Positions 1-12,954 are shown, counted from the stretch's first letter. The stretch: 64,000 bases of DNA from Puccinia triticina (GCF_026914185.1 NC_070563.1:2108001-2172000), one strand, 5' to 3'. The notes: generated from the sequence alone by a model not told the origin. Numbers and translations are program-made.

Positions 1-452
1 TTGGTTTGAACAGTAATGAACATTCTGAGAAATTTGCAAGAAATTGGATAATTTTCACATTTTTCATTTTTTTATTTATACTTTTTTTTATTTCATAATC
101 ATTCTTTGGAAATTCTTTTCCACCTCTGTGGCAAATCTCATGACTTAAAGGCTGTGGGCTGAGCTTCTGCATTCAAAAATGTGGTGCCAAAAACATTAGA
201 TGACCCACTGTACATGACTGAACCGTCGAACGCAAATAAGTATGGCTGGATGGCGCAACCGTTGCCAGTTGACTATATCAACAACAACCTCTGCTCACTT
301 GATCTGAGAAATCTACATAAAATAGTTGTGAATCAAATGAAAATGACGATATTAAAGCTAATAATGCAAATTGTGCAAGAGGCTGGAAAATTAAGATGAA
401 AAGTTATAGAGGGGAACAGTGGTAGATGTAAAAATGAAGATGAAGAAGGGGC

Positions 453-1746
453 TTATTCAAATCGGATTTTCAATTTGGACCACGTTACAAAACTGATAGC
501 AGTCATTGGAATGACCTTCAAATAACCGATACTTAAGCCGACGAAGAATCCACGGAATCCCTGAGTGTTAAAGATGAGATGGGCAGTCTGTGCGATCGTC
601 CGATGAGACATTGGTCCTCCGACTTGCATCTTCCTTCGGATGATTTCCAGCGGATATGAGACTGTCTGGGCTGCCATCCCTGCAATTGAACCACATAAGA
701 GATTCACAACCACGCTGTCCCTGATCGTGCTGGGTAGATGGCTCGGTAGTCTTGACTGCAGTGTTCCCCATACTAGGAATGAAGTTCCTGCATATGGTAC
801 CATGCCTATAATAAAGAAATAGGATATATATATGTCTCAGCTCGCAGTTATCATCTTATCGCTGATCATAGAAAAGAAGCGAGAGAAAATAACTGACCGC
901 AAATTGTAGGTGCAAAGCCTCTGTAAAACTTAGTGACTGGAAAACGTTCAAAGAACTTTGTATCCCACTTTGAAGGTGCGGAAGGATGTTCAAGATAAAG
1001 TGATCGGGCGACGTCTCTTACTCTGACGACTTCTGCGCCAGATTTCCTGATCTGGATGGCTGTTCGAACTCGAACGATTTCGAGTGGATAAGTGACAAAG
1101 ACGGCCATGACCCCGCTGAGGGCGCCTGCCATAAATCTTCTCCCAGCCGTTTCCGCATTAACATCAGGCATTAAGGACTTGTGTAAGATATCGTAGGACA
1201 TAAATTTGATGCCAGCATAGGGGAAAATCCTGGATGTTGGTATAGAAGAAGAAATAGAGAAAATATGCATGAGTGTTTGTTATTCAAAGAGACATGGAGG
1301 GAAAGAAGGACAGACCGAAATAAAGTGGCAGAGTGTCCTTGTACGAGTCCTCTGATCCCAGATTGAATCCAAATAGCTCCGATAGCCCGAAAAACTCCCC
1401 CGAGCGATCCGCTATACTTCGCGTAATCTGGATTACCCGTTTGGAAGAGTATCTTGACCCTATCGAGCGGAGAAACAAGGGTTTTGGCAAGACATCCTGC
1501 GATCCCACCGGCTACGCCCGACTTGAGATGGTTGAGGGCGGCCGATGTCCCTGAGGGAGTTGACGACGATTTCGAGTTCGAGGACGAGTTGGGAAGATGT
1601 GGCGTGGTTGAATGGGCCGCGGATGGCGCGGCGAGGGTGGGAAGTGATACGAGATTGCCTGCTGAGCTCAGAACATCCGATAAGTCCCGGTCGTGGTCAG
1701 TCGGGTTGAGCCTCCGGAGGGATTGAATGATGTCACCGCTGTCCAT
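453..1746 (-). CDS. LEU5: Mitochondrial carrier protein, LEU5 / CoA-transporter type
   Basis: Six-helix inner-membrane carrier of the SLC25 family, most like fungal Leu5 (coenzyme A / Graves-disease carrier). Read as three exons, 1316-1746, 898-1229 and 453-805, whose lengths (431, 332, 353) sum to 371 codons plus stop with both introns GT-AG. All three carrier signatures are visible: PLDRVK in repeat 1, PLEIVR in repeat 2 and PLEIIR in repeat 3. An 80-residue Ser/Thr-rich N-terminal tail precedes the first helix (GVAGGIAGCLAKTLVSPLD). Length fits the family (about 350-370 residues). The start ATG at 1746 is the first in frame; a later start is possible because the tail is poorly conserved. 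Family membership is certain; the CoA substrate is inferred from resemblance. Confidence 0.88.
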
Positions 1747-2098
1747 CCAATATTATCTGGTTCATTCGATGCTGGGATTGGGCTGGACTGTAATTCGTCA
1801 ACTGCTGCGCATGTCAACGGATATCTTTTTTTGTTCTGGCATACAAACACTCGATTGCCGAGCGGACTATCTACAACTATCTACACCAACCCTCCAAAAT
1901 GACTTCATATGTCCAGCAATCATCAGTTCATCCCTTAACTTAACCAAGTCCCTGGACATTCCACGTCTGAGTTTTTAGCAATTGTGCTAATGGCTTGCTT
2001 TGCTGATGTCACTAATTTATAGTGTAACAGCACCGTGGATGGAACTGTTTCTTCTGGTGACTTGCTGACCTAAATATTTTACAGCTTTTTTTTACATT

Positions 2099-2244
2099 GG
2101 AGGACTTCCCGTCAATCTGGGAACTCAGATTTTTCCAGATTTTGCGGGGAAATCTGGGCTTGATCTTCCCAAATCCTAGATCTGCCTAGATTTCCCTGCG
2201 AAATCTGGGAAAATCTGGGTTTCCAGATCGGCGGGAAGTCCTCC
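2099..2244. repeat. MITE, GGAGGACTTCCCG family, copy 1
   Basis: A 146-bp foldback unit that begins GGAGGACTTCCCGTC and ends GGCGGGAAGTCCTCC, which are inverted repeats of each other. The interior is a run of AGATTT/AATCTGGG words. It directly abuts copy 2 through the three-base spacer ATT. Confidence 0.75.
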
Positions 2245-2247
2245 ATT

Positions 2248-2386
2248 GGAGGACTTCCCGACGAGATCTTCAGACCCTGCAGAACCAGATCTGCAGCCCC
2301 TGGGACAGCATTTCCCCACAAAAATTAAGGTTTTCTGGCTGCAGATCTGACTCTGCAGGGGGCTGCAGATTGACGGGAAGTCCTCC
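2248..2386. repeat. MITE, GGAGGACTTCCCG family, copy 2
   Basis: A 139-bp foldback with terminal inverted repeats GGAGGACTTCCCG / CGGGAAGTCCTCC. Its interior (CAGACCCTGCAGAACCAG, TTAAGGTTTTCTGGCTGCAG) is nearly identical to the copy at 60530-60668, which is also exactly 139 bp. Confidence 0.8.
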
Positions 2387-2419
2387 AATTATCCTGGTTC
2401 ATATTGGGACATTTTAACT

Positions 2420-2620
2420 GGATGACTTCCCGTTGTCATTTAGAGAGCTCTAGATGCCCCTCTAAATCCTAAATTAAAACACCTATCAAAAAATCAACCA
2501 GTGCACATGAAATTGATAAATTGTAGGGTTGGGAAAACTCTTCTCTTTTTGTCAAAAATTAAGAATTTGGGTGTGTAAATTGAGATCTGGGAGGCTCTCA
2601 GACTCGACGGGAAGTCGTCC
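2420..2620. repeat. Diverged MITE of the same family
   Basis: Begins GGATGACTTCCCG and ends CGGGAAGTCGTCC, a slightly mutated pair of the same inverted termini, about 200 bp apart. Interior is A/T-rich and unrelated to copies 1 and 2. Confidence 0.5.
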
Positions 2621-3176
2621 GGTACCGGACTAAAGTTACACTTGCTGGTTGAGCTTAACATTATGGTCTGGTCTGAGGAGAGGATAGTCTGGGTTCTGGG
2701 GTTTGGGATCCAATATGGTAGAATTGCAGGATGAGGAAGCAGGACCCTGGAAGCCCCTGTAAATGTGGGTAATGTAAATGTATGAATTTTTGAACAAAAA
2801 CTCAAAATGATAGGCATAAAAAGTGGTATTAATGGCCTTTTTGGCTGCAAGCATACTAATGTCAAATGTATGGAAGTTTTACTGTGGAAAGGGGGTTAGT
2901 GACTAGATATGTATGAAAGTCTTGAGGATACCATTCCAAGGCAGAATATTTTTTTCCCCCCTCTCAACACTTGGCCCCTGTTTGTGTCTTTGACCCTTGA
3001 CCCTTGCAAGCACTCCTCAGTGGCAGGGGTCCGGGGGTTATTTCTTTCTTTTGGACAAGGGAAATTGAATAAATTCTGGTGATTGATGAGCATGTCTCAG
3101 GAAAACATTGCTGACTTGCTAGGGCCACTACCTAGTTGGGATAACCTTTCCTATATATATCCAAGTTTATTAAAGA

Positions 3177-3300
3177 CACAGATTTGCCAGAACCTTAAAA
3201 AAAAAATTCAAGGGTTCTACCTACAATTTACAAAAATGAAAACAGATTTGCCAGAACCTTAAAAAAAATTCAAGGGTTCTGCCTACAATTTGAAAAAGAA
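3177..3300. repeat. Tandem duplication of a ~64-bp unit
   Basis: Two adjacent copies starting ACAGATTTGCCAGAACCTT, followed by a poly-A run, TTCAAGGGTTCT and CCTACAATTT. They differ by a few substitutions and A-run length. Confidence 0.8.
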
Positions 3301-6300
3301 AAAAGGCATGGGTACCCCCAAATCACAAAACCATAAAGCAACAACTGCAAACTTCATACAATTAAAACAAAAAGAAACAACTCAAATAGCCTTCCAACTC
3401 CAGCAAAAATGCTGTGCCACAGGCTCAGCCCCCAGCCCGCGTCAAGCGCACGGTTCAAAAGGACTGGACGTGAAGGCCCCCGGCCCGCAGCAAAGGCTGC
3501 AAACCAGTGGGGGGCCCACTCTTCGCCCTTCAAACTGCGCACATGCAACAGCGGAAGGGTTGAGGGAGATGGATAGCTGTATTTGCAGCATCACCAAGCT
3601 CCCTGGGGAACACACAACCATTGGCCGCTCCTACTTAAGCACTCGAACGCTCGACTTGCCCACTCACCTGCTGAACCCCTCCTTATCAATACTCCACCTG
3701 CAACACTCAACCCGCGCCAGAAACCCTCGCCTTGACAGCCAACCCTGAACCAAACTCCAATCAGCCCCCCCCCCCCCCTGGATTTGATACAATCAGCCAC
3801 TTCGGACCGCAAACCAGGACCCACGCACACAAACCCAGGCCCAGAACAATACCGCCCTTGTATACCGATCTCAGCCCACAACAGGAAAACCCTTCCCCTT
3901 CGCCAGGCCCAGTCTGTTACCACGGTTTTTCAGGCAAACCAAGAATACCGCCGCCCGCCTCCTGAACACCGCTAAGCCAGGGCCTTGTAACCTAGCCATT
4001 GAAGATGTGCCCAGCCAGTCAAGCTGGCATATTTTTTGTGGATACGTTGGTCTGGGTGTGCGTGTAACTATGCCAAATGTTTACAATCGTGTCACCGCAG
4101 CCGCTTGACCATACTGACTAGCCAGCGTTATTGCTTGCACGCCCAACTTTAACTTTGTAGGAAACATCATCTATCATCAAGTCGACGACGTTTGGCAGCG
4201 TCAGCATTGTTATGTCAACCCCCGTCTCCCTCCCCTTGACAAATTCGAGGATAACCAGGCCGCCTGCGGCCCCCTGAGACGCCTACGGCAACCTGATTTG
4301 TTATCTGGACCGGTTAAAAAATAAGTAAACTCGAGCTTGGCTGGTAAAAACTGTTGACCTAACCAGATAAATCGACAAACTCGTGTGGCGAACCCTCTTA
4401 CGGCCATGCTCTCAGTCGTCAGTGAATTCATGGTAACCAAGACGACTAGCAGGATTCGAGAAACTGGGCGACACTGACCTGTTTTTGTAGCGCGGAGAAT
4501 CAAGAATTGAGCGCACTTACCATCATGAGTGGCTAACATCACCATCTTGATTTGCGGTCCGTGAGTCGATGATAACGGGCTAATGCGTTGTTGGATTGCC
4601 TACGGCCTAACCTTTGTTCTACCGACTGATTCATATATTAAACATGGCCTTTCACTGAGTCCGAGCTGGGTATTTTGGTGAGCATGACGACGCCGTAAGG
4701 ACAAGCCATTCCTCTCCACCAGCGGGAGATACCGCGAGCTGCAACACTACATTAATGTCAAGTAACCCCTGCGCCCTAATTCCAGACAACACAGCCTATA
4801 TACTCTCTTAATCCTTCATTATCGATGTCTTCATCTTGATCAGCGCAACTCAAATCCCGTAGGACATCACACAAACATAAACTATGTTTCAAAGCAACCG
4901 CGCGCTGAGATCGACAAGAAGCTCACTTGGCAGGACTGACCACCTGAATTTTTGGGTCAATATTTTTGTGGAGGATGACATGAGTTGACATAGCCTTGCC
5001 CCTTCGAACCTAGCTGATACTCGTTCTCTGATTTCAGACAATATCAACAGGCTGGGTGTCATGGAGAATAATCTTCTCTGGGCTTCTCCCAGGTCAAGTG
5101 CGCCTGGGGCGATGCCATTCTTTCCTGTGAGCCTCAGTGTAAGCGTTTTCAGCGGGAAAAACATAGCTTCTGGAGTTACTCAATGAAGGGCTCAATTTGT
5201 GGATTCAGTCACAATGGATCACTTAAACTTGAATTCAGGTCGGCGACTCCTCTCCCAACAGACAGGATGACAACTCACTCAGGGTTTAAACGAGTGAGAC
5301 CCTTCCCTAATTGCTTACGTGTGAGTTGTGTGGGAATTAACATTTAATTTCCCTAAAGGTAGTCTTGGGCCGTGTCTTGGGCACAATTGATTCTGATGAT
5401 TGACTTCTCTTTACCAATATTGAGAGAGGAGAGATACCGGTGCATAATGTTATTACTAATTTTACTGATCTACCAATGAAGATAAGAAAGTTTTTGTCAA
5501 AATGAGCCTCTTATTTCGCATCCACAAAGGCAAATGTTGATTGTACTGTAGGAGAGGGTATACCCCAAGTTATAACACTCGGTTCTTACATTTCACTTTC
5601 TATCAAAGGAGACAGCTACTTAAATTTTCATAGTTGCTGCGGACAGGTGATTTTCCTCAATGGCGGGCTGCAGAAGAACTGGCACAAAGACTATTCCTCA
5701 TCTATATAGCAAATGTTTTAGAAATTAGCCTTTTGAGATAGGTGAATTGCTTGCCCTTGACATTATCATGTGTGCATAGTTGAGCCAAGTCTATATTGCA
5801 ATTATGATAAAATGTCTGACCCATCCCAGGCAACCTTAGGCAAGCCGTCAGGGATTCATAGGAAGGTGGTGAGGAGGGGTGGTGTTGAGAGTTATCTGTG
5901 TCATGCTGCAGCTACATTAAATTAAGGCAATTGCTCTGATTGTAGATTGTTTGTTTGGCTTGGAGCATCTGTCTGGACTGAGGTGAGCTCTTTCCCATGA
6001 CTGAAGTTTGGCCTGGGGCATGTACCCACAGCGGCGAAGCCGCCGTAGCCTCTAGTCAACCTAATATGCCAATTGCTGCTGGATTCTTCACATCCAGTTC
6101 AAATCCTATATTTTCTTGTATTTTTGCACCCCTCAAAGCAGTGCATCTTCACCACTTGTTTCCAATTAGTCAAGGGCTCAATATTACTGAAGTTGGGGCG
6201 GATTTTGTATCAATCCGCCAGCAACCAACAATTACCGCCTCTCCTCATTGCAATGTCTCAAGCCCCATTCTTGCATCAGTTGAAAGAAATAATTTTGTGT

Positions 6301-7175
6301 ATCAAATCTCTTTCAAAGAAGAAAAAAAAAGAGTTGTACTCAAGTTTAACACACAACAATTTCATCTTTCTTCATCTTTGTGGGTTTTCTTAGCTTCACA
6401 TAAAAGTAGGCTTTCTGCCTTTGAGGTGAAAATAATGTTAGGCATGGAAAATGTATGAAAATTTTGAAATTTCTCTGAGCATAGGCATGAAAGGTTTATG
6501 AATGGACTTGGTCCTGAGGAAGCTGCCTGGATCCACACACTCTCAAACTATGATTGTGAGGGCTGTGAAATGTGTGTGATAGGCTATTGCATTTTGCTTA
6601 ATGCTTGGACACTTACACAACATTTTCCACGTTAAAGTTATGAGGTTTTGGTGCTGTGCAGAAGTTTTATCCACTGGGCTGCGCCACACAGCGGGTTTGC
6701 AATGACATCATTGGCCCTGCTGGACATCCAGTTCCTGGCCGGTCCGACCCACCAGGACCTAGCCAGCCAGCCACCATACCAATGGCAATATCCACTGATA
6801 CAAACCAATCCCCCAACTATCCTCACAACAAAACCGGACAAAATGTGACTCCTGTTGTCCAAATTGCGCCAGCAGGAATCTCATTTTTGGTCATCCAACT
6901 ATTGACTAGTGCTTGGTGAGTGCAACAAACTTGTTCTAGCTCATAAAACAAGCTGACTCACTGACTATCTCTCTTGATTCATTGCATGTTTCATGTCAAA
7001 AAAAACAGACTCTGTCAAGTCTGAGGGTATCTTTCTTTCATTTCTCCCAGCGTTGGCGCGCTGGCGGTGACCCCGCTCACTGAGCAATGGCATCAGCTGC
7101 TCCAGCCTGACCAAATTTCCCTATGCCTTACCACTCCAACAACCCTCCTCTTCAGAATGGCAAGCCCAATAGAAA
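3301..7175. other. No supported gene
   Basis: About 3.9 kb with only short or compositionally odd reading frames. 3400-3990 is C/A-rich with a poly-C run at 3768-3778; 3990-5650 is unique-looking intergenic DNA. The longest frame, 5997-6458, shows no recognisable domain. Nothing here can be called a gene. Confidence 0.5.
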
Positions 7176-7179
7176 AATA

Positions 7180-7545
7180 TCAGGGTTTAAATGGGTTGGG
7201 TTCAGGTTGAAAAACAGCACCCAAACCCAACCCAAAATTTAGCACGGGTTGGGGCAGATTTGAAAATATGCTGCCAAAACCCAACCCAATGTCATACTAT
7301 TTTGTGTAGGGTTGGTTTGGATCTTGGGCTGACCCAACCTATTAGGCGCCAAAAATCCCCAAATTGACTGTTGGAGGTGTCATAGTCAGGTGGCAGGCTG
7401 ACCCAGTTAACAAATAGGCTGCCCAAACCTGACCCAATGGTTTTACAAGTTTTTGGGTTGGTTTTGGGTCATGTCATTTTCTTTACAAATGTGCCCAAAC
7501 CCGCCCCAAAACCCAAGTTGGCCCAACCCATTTACACCCTTCAAC
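7180..7545. repeat. Foldback repeat rich in GGGTTGGG / CCCAACCC
   Basis: Starts with TTTAAATGGGTTGGG and ends with CCCAACCCATTTACACCC, an imperfect inverted pair. The interior repeats GGGTTGG and CCCAAACCC words on both strands. It resembles a MITE with simple-sequence expansion; it is not the TTAGGG telomere repeat. Confidence 0.5.
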
Positions 7546-8649
7546 AATACCTCTTGTGGAACATCAGGGAAAGAAGTCAGCCCATTGGGACTTGCAAGCA
7601 AACCCCACCATGGCTCCTTTGTGTAAATAAATTGGATAATGCCAATTTTTGACTTTTAGTGTTCCTGATTAAGATCTTATCCTAAGATCTTATCCTTGAG
7701 TTAGCAAAAAAAAAGCCCTTGTAAGTAGGAAATGTGGCAACATGATCTTGTAATGAATGTAAATTGGAATCAAATTCAATTTGAAGGCTAAAAATCTACT
7801 AGGGTTCTGACAGCTCTGTTTATGAAGCTTAGGGCAAAAACCCGTCAAAAATAAGGGTTTTGGGCCCTAGCACTATAACTGTGCTGATGTAAACACTGGT
7901 AATGTAAATTACCAAACTTGTTACATGGTAAATATGGCCACTACAACGGTTTTAAACAATCTTCACAAGAGGAGGATTTATTATGTAATTAATAATATAT
8001 AATTATTAATTACAGGGAATAAATTTGGCGTAAAAAGTAGGTGGTAAGCGCTTAAACTGATTGGCTGCTTGACAGAGGCGGAGGTCTTACGGCAACTACT
8101 TATAAGGATAAAGCTTTAAGCATGCTAATAAGGGATTTTTGATGATTTAAAGGGTTTAATCCAGTGGATTTTGCGTGCTGGGGATGGTTTAAAGGGAAAA
8201 AAGGGCTACAGTAGTAGCAGAGGAGAATATTCACGGCAAACTTACAGTTTCTAGGCGGTGAATGGTCTGGGGGATCTTTTCCTGAGGGCCAAATATGCCT
8301 CTATTTATAGTGGGGACTTTAATGGGCGCAACCACTAAGTCCTTTTCTCCCTATGGGAGTATCCTGAGGTTTAGACATGAACAAGGCTTGGCTGTGGGCA
8401 ATTTATTTGTATTATAATAGACTAATTTCCCTGACTCTGTCACATAACATGTTTATAACCAATTGTCATGTGAAAGAGCTTCAGTAGAATTCTACATAAT
8501 GCTTTCACGGGTTATTTTTACACAAGTAATATTACTCTTTAATGTACTGTAGTTTAATTTTATGTACTTTGTTTATTTTACTAATTTTTTGTATGTAATA
8601 CCTTTTTTGGGCGCTTTCTGGGGGTCAATTCTTAATTGTACAATTAGTA

Positions 8650-9250
8650 CATGAAGCAAGACTGAAAAGCTGCGCTACGCTGCAGAAAGCGGCGATTTTA
8701 GCGCAGCGCAGCGGGCGTCGCTAACCTCCCAGCACAAAAAGCTGAAGCGGTAGCGTCACTGCGCTGCGCTACCGCTTTTGTTGAAATTACTCAGGTGAAA
8801 AGAATTGTGTGTTGTGAGATTTTAACCCACGACCTTCTACATTCATGAGAGCTGCTCTTATACCACTGAGCTAAACACACAGTTGGTCTTACTGGTGATT
8901 TTTGGATATTAGATCATATAGCTTGGCCCCCCTCAAATGGGGCTTGAAGCATATATTCCAACAGCTTTCTGCAGCGAAACACCGCTATTTCTCTGGATGA
9001 CATAGTGTAAGCGCAGCTGAAAAAGCGGCGCTTTCGCTGCGGGAAAGCGCAGCAATAGCGGTGTGCGCTTTCAACCGCTACTGGGGCGCTTTTGCGCGCT
9101 GCATCGCTTTTTAGCTGATACTTCTTCCGCACTTTTGGCGCTGCGCAGTTAATTCAGCTCAAAAAGCGAAGCCTTGGCCCCCGCTTTCCTTGCTCCGCCT
9201 CCGGATCAGTTCCACAAGCGCAGCACAAGCTGCGCTTGTGGCACTGAATG
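8650..9250. repeat. GCTACGC/AGCG-rich palindromic repeat region
   Basis: Dense in short self-complementary words (GCGCTGCGCTACCGCTTTT, AAAGCGGCG) like the MITEs at 9331 and 13880. Contains a perfect 13-bp stem with a four-base loop (CCACAAGCGCAGC / GCTGCGCTTGTGG) at 9212-9241. Outer borders are not resolved. Confidence 0.5.
8806..8880 (-). pseudogene. tRNA-like sequence, probably a tRNA pseudogene
   Basis: On the minus strand a cloverleaf can be drawn: seven-pair acceptor stem GTGTGTT/AACACAC, D stem GCTC/GAGC with an A-box-like TAGCTCAGTGG, and T stem GTGGG/CTCAC. The anticodon stem has mismatches, position 33 is A rather than U, and the T loop reads TTAAAAT rather than TTCRANY. It is therefore unlikely to work as a tRNA. 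The arm GAAGGTCGTGGG is reminiscent of elongator tRNA-Met. Confidence 0.5.
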
Positions 9251-9330
9251 TGCCAATTTTTTTGCTCCAGTGGGGGTCAATGGGAACACTATAATGCTTT
9301 CTGTGGCTGTTGACCATTGATGGGTTGAAT

Positions 9331-9961
9331 CAACAGTGCAAGAGCTACGCTCCTCAAAGCGGCAGCGTAGCAAAAGCGTAGCGGTTTTAGCCTTGCTTTG
9401 CTAAGCTTTTTGTAGCGGGCTTGGCGCTTCGCTATTTGCTACATTTTTTAAGGGGAAAAAAATAAAGAAAATAGCGCGCTTTTTTTAGCGGAGAGTAGCA
9501 GCAATTTGCTACGCTTCTTGCTATAGTAGCGGAAAAAACACTACTGTAGCAATTTTGCTGCGCTACCGTAGCACCATTCAACCATCAATACTGACCATCA
9601 TAAAATGATGGAGGATTGATGTTTGTGTACTATTTCTGGCATTTTCCACCAAAAGGCAGACATGCCTGCTACGCTTTTGGCACAAAAGCAACCTGGTTTG
9701 CTACGCTTTTGGCGCTAAAAAGCGCTATTAGCGCCAAAAAGCGTCAATTTTTCCGCTGCGCTATACTGTAGCGAAGCGGCAAAAAAAAGCGGTTCGCTAC
9801 GCGCAGGCAAAAACTGCAGTAGCGGTTCTGGCGCTTCGCTACCGCTCAAAGTAGCAATTTTTTGCTAGCGCTAACGCTACTCTGGATCCAGAGTAGCGTG
9901 TTTCCGCTTCGCTACGCAAAAGCACCGCTTTTTGTAGCAAAGCATAGCTCTTGCAATGTTG
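9331..9961. mobile_element. 631-bp MITE, CAACAGTGCAAGAGCTACGC termini, copy 1
   Basis: Inverted termini CAACAGTGCAAGAGCT and AGCTCTTGCAATGTTG, flanked by GTTGAAT on both sides (seven bases; eight if the adjoining G is counted). The interior is built from GCTACGC/AGCG words with no reading frame for a transposase. The element at 23354-24925 is the reverse complement of this one plus an insertion. Target duplication size and terminus are compatible with a hAT-like non-autonomous element (inference). Confidence 0.75.
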
Positions 9962-10204
9962 GTTGAATCCTACACTGTGACCTGGATGACTGTCAATGAA
10001 ATCATTGATGTCATCATGGCTTTGCAAAGTACAAAACTTGGAAAAAAAGAAAAGTTAAATTGTGAAAATCCTGCGGATCTGTGCAGGCATTTTGAAAAAC
10101 ACAATATGTACTGCCCTTGAAAACCAGTTTGTTCCAGTAATGGCGGAGTAGATAAAACTCAATGACTGGAAATTTCTGGTCATCAAGAAGAGTTTATACC
10201 CCCT

Positions 10205-10430
10205 CAATGGTTGCTCTCACTGAAAAAGGGGTTGCATTGGTTGCAACCCCCTGTGGTGAGGTTGACCGGGGAAAACAATATAATAATGGTTGGGGAGACC
10301 AATCTTATATTGGCTGGGCCCACCAATACATTAAAACAATGGAAGAATGTATTGGTAGGCCCCGCCAATATAAGATTGTTCTGGGAGACCAATCTTACAT
10401 TGGTTGCTGGGTCCCCAGTTGACCTTATTG
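10205..10430. repeat. Long imperfect hairpin repeat
   Basis: Two arms, CCAATCTTATATTGGC near 10300 and GCCAATATAAGATTG near 10365, are inverted repeats that continue into GGGCCCACCAATACATT / AATGTATTGGTAGGCCC. The central loop is about 17 bases. The shape is that of a small foldback element. Confidence 0.65.
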
Positions 10431-12350
10431 CATTTGGTCTTTTTGCTTGGGTTGTTGGTGGAAGAAATCCTGCAATTGTTGGTTTATCTAGCCGGGTGTT
10501 GACCATGTACTGGCCAGAATATGGTTTCAAATCAGCTGGATCTAAAGGCTAGCAGGTTGTAGAGCAGTCAATTTTTAATCTGTTGCAGCTGTAGTGCTTA
10601 CTTTGTCATTGCTCCACCTCAACCTCCTCTTGAATCCTGAATACTCAAAATGAGGAGTTTGTCCACCCCACACTTCAACATTTGTCACCAATACAATGCC
10701 CTGGCAGTACATCTTCTGATCATTGAGGGGAGTTTAAATTAGTACATACACTCCCCTCACTCTCCTTTTCAAGGGGAGTGTAATCCTGTTCATTGAGGTT
10801 ATTATTTACTCCTCTTAATGCCTGGAACACACTGGCCATCAGCTCTTGGTACTGACAGCCTTCATGGCCAGTGTTTGTGTGGTGATCAAACTTCAAACCG
10901 GTAGTTTCACTGCGCCCAGGATTTTGTTTGGGATTTTTGATCAGGAGGAAGGCAGACCTCAAGAATTTTCAAGATCAACGCGGCAGACCCTCCTATATTT
11001 AAGGATCAACTCTGCCTCTGCCTCCACGGTGTGGTAGACAGAAAAGTGAAAAATCAAAAGTGTTTTCTTGTCTAAATATTTAATCATACTAGGCCTCAAG
11101 ATACCTCAAAACAGAAATCAGGAATGGATTCTACGGCCAATTTTACCCCTAGTCCCCGCTGGAAGCATCACTGGAACCCCTCTGGATTGGAAGTTACACC
11201 CTCATGGACACCTATCACACAGCCAGCCCCCGTTATCAACCTGTCACAGCCCTCAAGACCCCTTTTCCCTAGTATAAATTTACCCAGACCCATCCAAACA
11301 CATACTCTCTTTCAACCCACTTATCTCCACTGCATATGCAGGGGACCAACCCCATTTCTTATGTATTTGACATGTCCCCGCTTCATTTATGCACCCCTTG
11401 CAGCTGCATGCAGTCTTCTGACCCCATTTCTGCACTCCTTGCATTAGTCTGACACCCTTCATGCACCCCTTGCATGAGGTACCCCTGTATTTGACATTTC
11501 CCCACTTTGTTTATGCACTCCTTGCATTAGTATGACATCATCTTTCATTTCTCACCTCACTTTTTGCCTGTATTTAGTATCTTCTGAAACCACTTGTATG
11601 CAGCCCACCAACAAAAATTCCTCATCCAGGGTCCCCCTTGTAGCTAACATCCCTCACATTTGTCTATATAAGGAGCTCTCTCCCCCAGCTGTTTTTCCCT
11701 CAGCTCAGTACTCCCTAGTTATTTACATACCGCCTTCACACTTACCCATTAAAGATGGCCCCTTGCACCCGGGTACCCGCCAACGAGTCCGAGTACCCGC
11801 GTTAAAGTCCCCAGATCTTGGGCACCTGCAACCGCACCCGGCACCCGACAGGGAAGAAGGGGCAAGTACCCCGGTACTTGCAGCGGGTACTCGCGGGTAT
11901 GTGCAACTTTTTTGCCAAAAAGGCCACTCAAATGATTCATTTAACGGCTAGCTCATGTATGTATGTTGACCTACTTCCGCTTGTTGTTGCATAGCAAATA
12001 TGACATTACATTTGGTCTGTGACATTTGGGACATTTGTGTTAGGTCTGTCTCAAAGACAATTTCAAGAACTCACAACCAAATCCCAATAGCAAGGGAAGA
12101 TGTCTGTTGAAGCCAGCTGATCAAATGCAGAGCTGGACTTGAGCGGCAAGACCGCCGTGGTGACTGGTAAGTCACAGAAGCTGGCGTGATTGACTTGCAC
12201 GGCCATTCCAAGCTGATGATGATGGCATATCTGCCTCTCTTTTGGATCCGGGCAATGACGGAACAGCTCAGGTGGAACCCAAGGGATTGGAGAGGGAATA
12301 GTGCTCCGTTGCAAGCAACTTGGCGCTGGCAGAATCTTTATTGTTGGTGT
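10431..12350. other. No supported gene
   Basis: Repeat fragments only. There is a hairpin with CTCCCCT/AGGGGAG arms around 10745-10785, duplicated ATGCACCCCTTGCAT-type blocks at 11340-11530, and a fragment rich in GGGTACCCG words at 11755-11905 that recurs at 12596, 13610 and 18236. Reading frames are short and without domains. Confidence 0.45.
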
Positions 12351-12489
12351 CCTGTCCGTTTGCATGAAAACTGACAGGAAAATGATGCTGTGCTGTTCGT
12401 TTGCCGCTTGCGTGCAAACAGACAGGACAGATGTCTTGACTACATATCCTGTCTGTTTGCGTGCAAACGGAAAGGATGGTTTTCATCCC

Positions 12490-12585
12490 TATATATATAC
12501 ATAATATACATAGATATGCAATATGTATATACATAATATACATAGGTATGCAATATGTATATACATAATATACATATGTGCAATA
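12490..12585. repeat. Minisatellite, ~36-bp unit
   Basis: Three near-identical units of ATACATAATATACATAG followed by a variable base and TATGCAATATGTAT. Confidence 0.8.
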
Positions 12586-12954
12586 CAAGAATCTGGCTGC
12601 GTGGGCAGGGTGGGTACCCACCATTTTTTTACCCCAGAATCTGGACACCCGCACCCGCCAGTGAGTAACCGCCAAACCTTGACAAGTACCCGCAAACAGG
12701 TGCCGGGTACCTTGTGCCATATTTACATCACATCCATACATCTCCACAACCCTCATATATTTGCAAATAACCACTGAACTCACTCTCAACTCTCACATAC
12801 CTGTCATTGAACAAATTCATCTGGAACTAGACCAGACCTATCACTTGATGAAAACTTGCCAAGCTTACCTCGGTGGGTCTTGTTATCTGATAGTATAGAA
12901 GGGCAGAGTTTGCACCTCCATCATCAACTTCTCCATTCAGCAAAAGGATTTCAA

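Noticed and set aside
7180..7545. Telomere-like GGGTT repeats
   Set aside because: Words are GGGTTGGG on both strands inside a foldback, not runs of TTAGGG.
12268..12789. 173-codon minus-strand frame with Tyr/Ile/Cys repeats
   Set aside because: Much of it is the ATACATAATATACATAG minisatellite read as protein.
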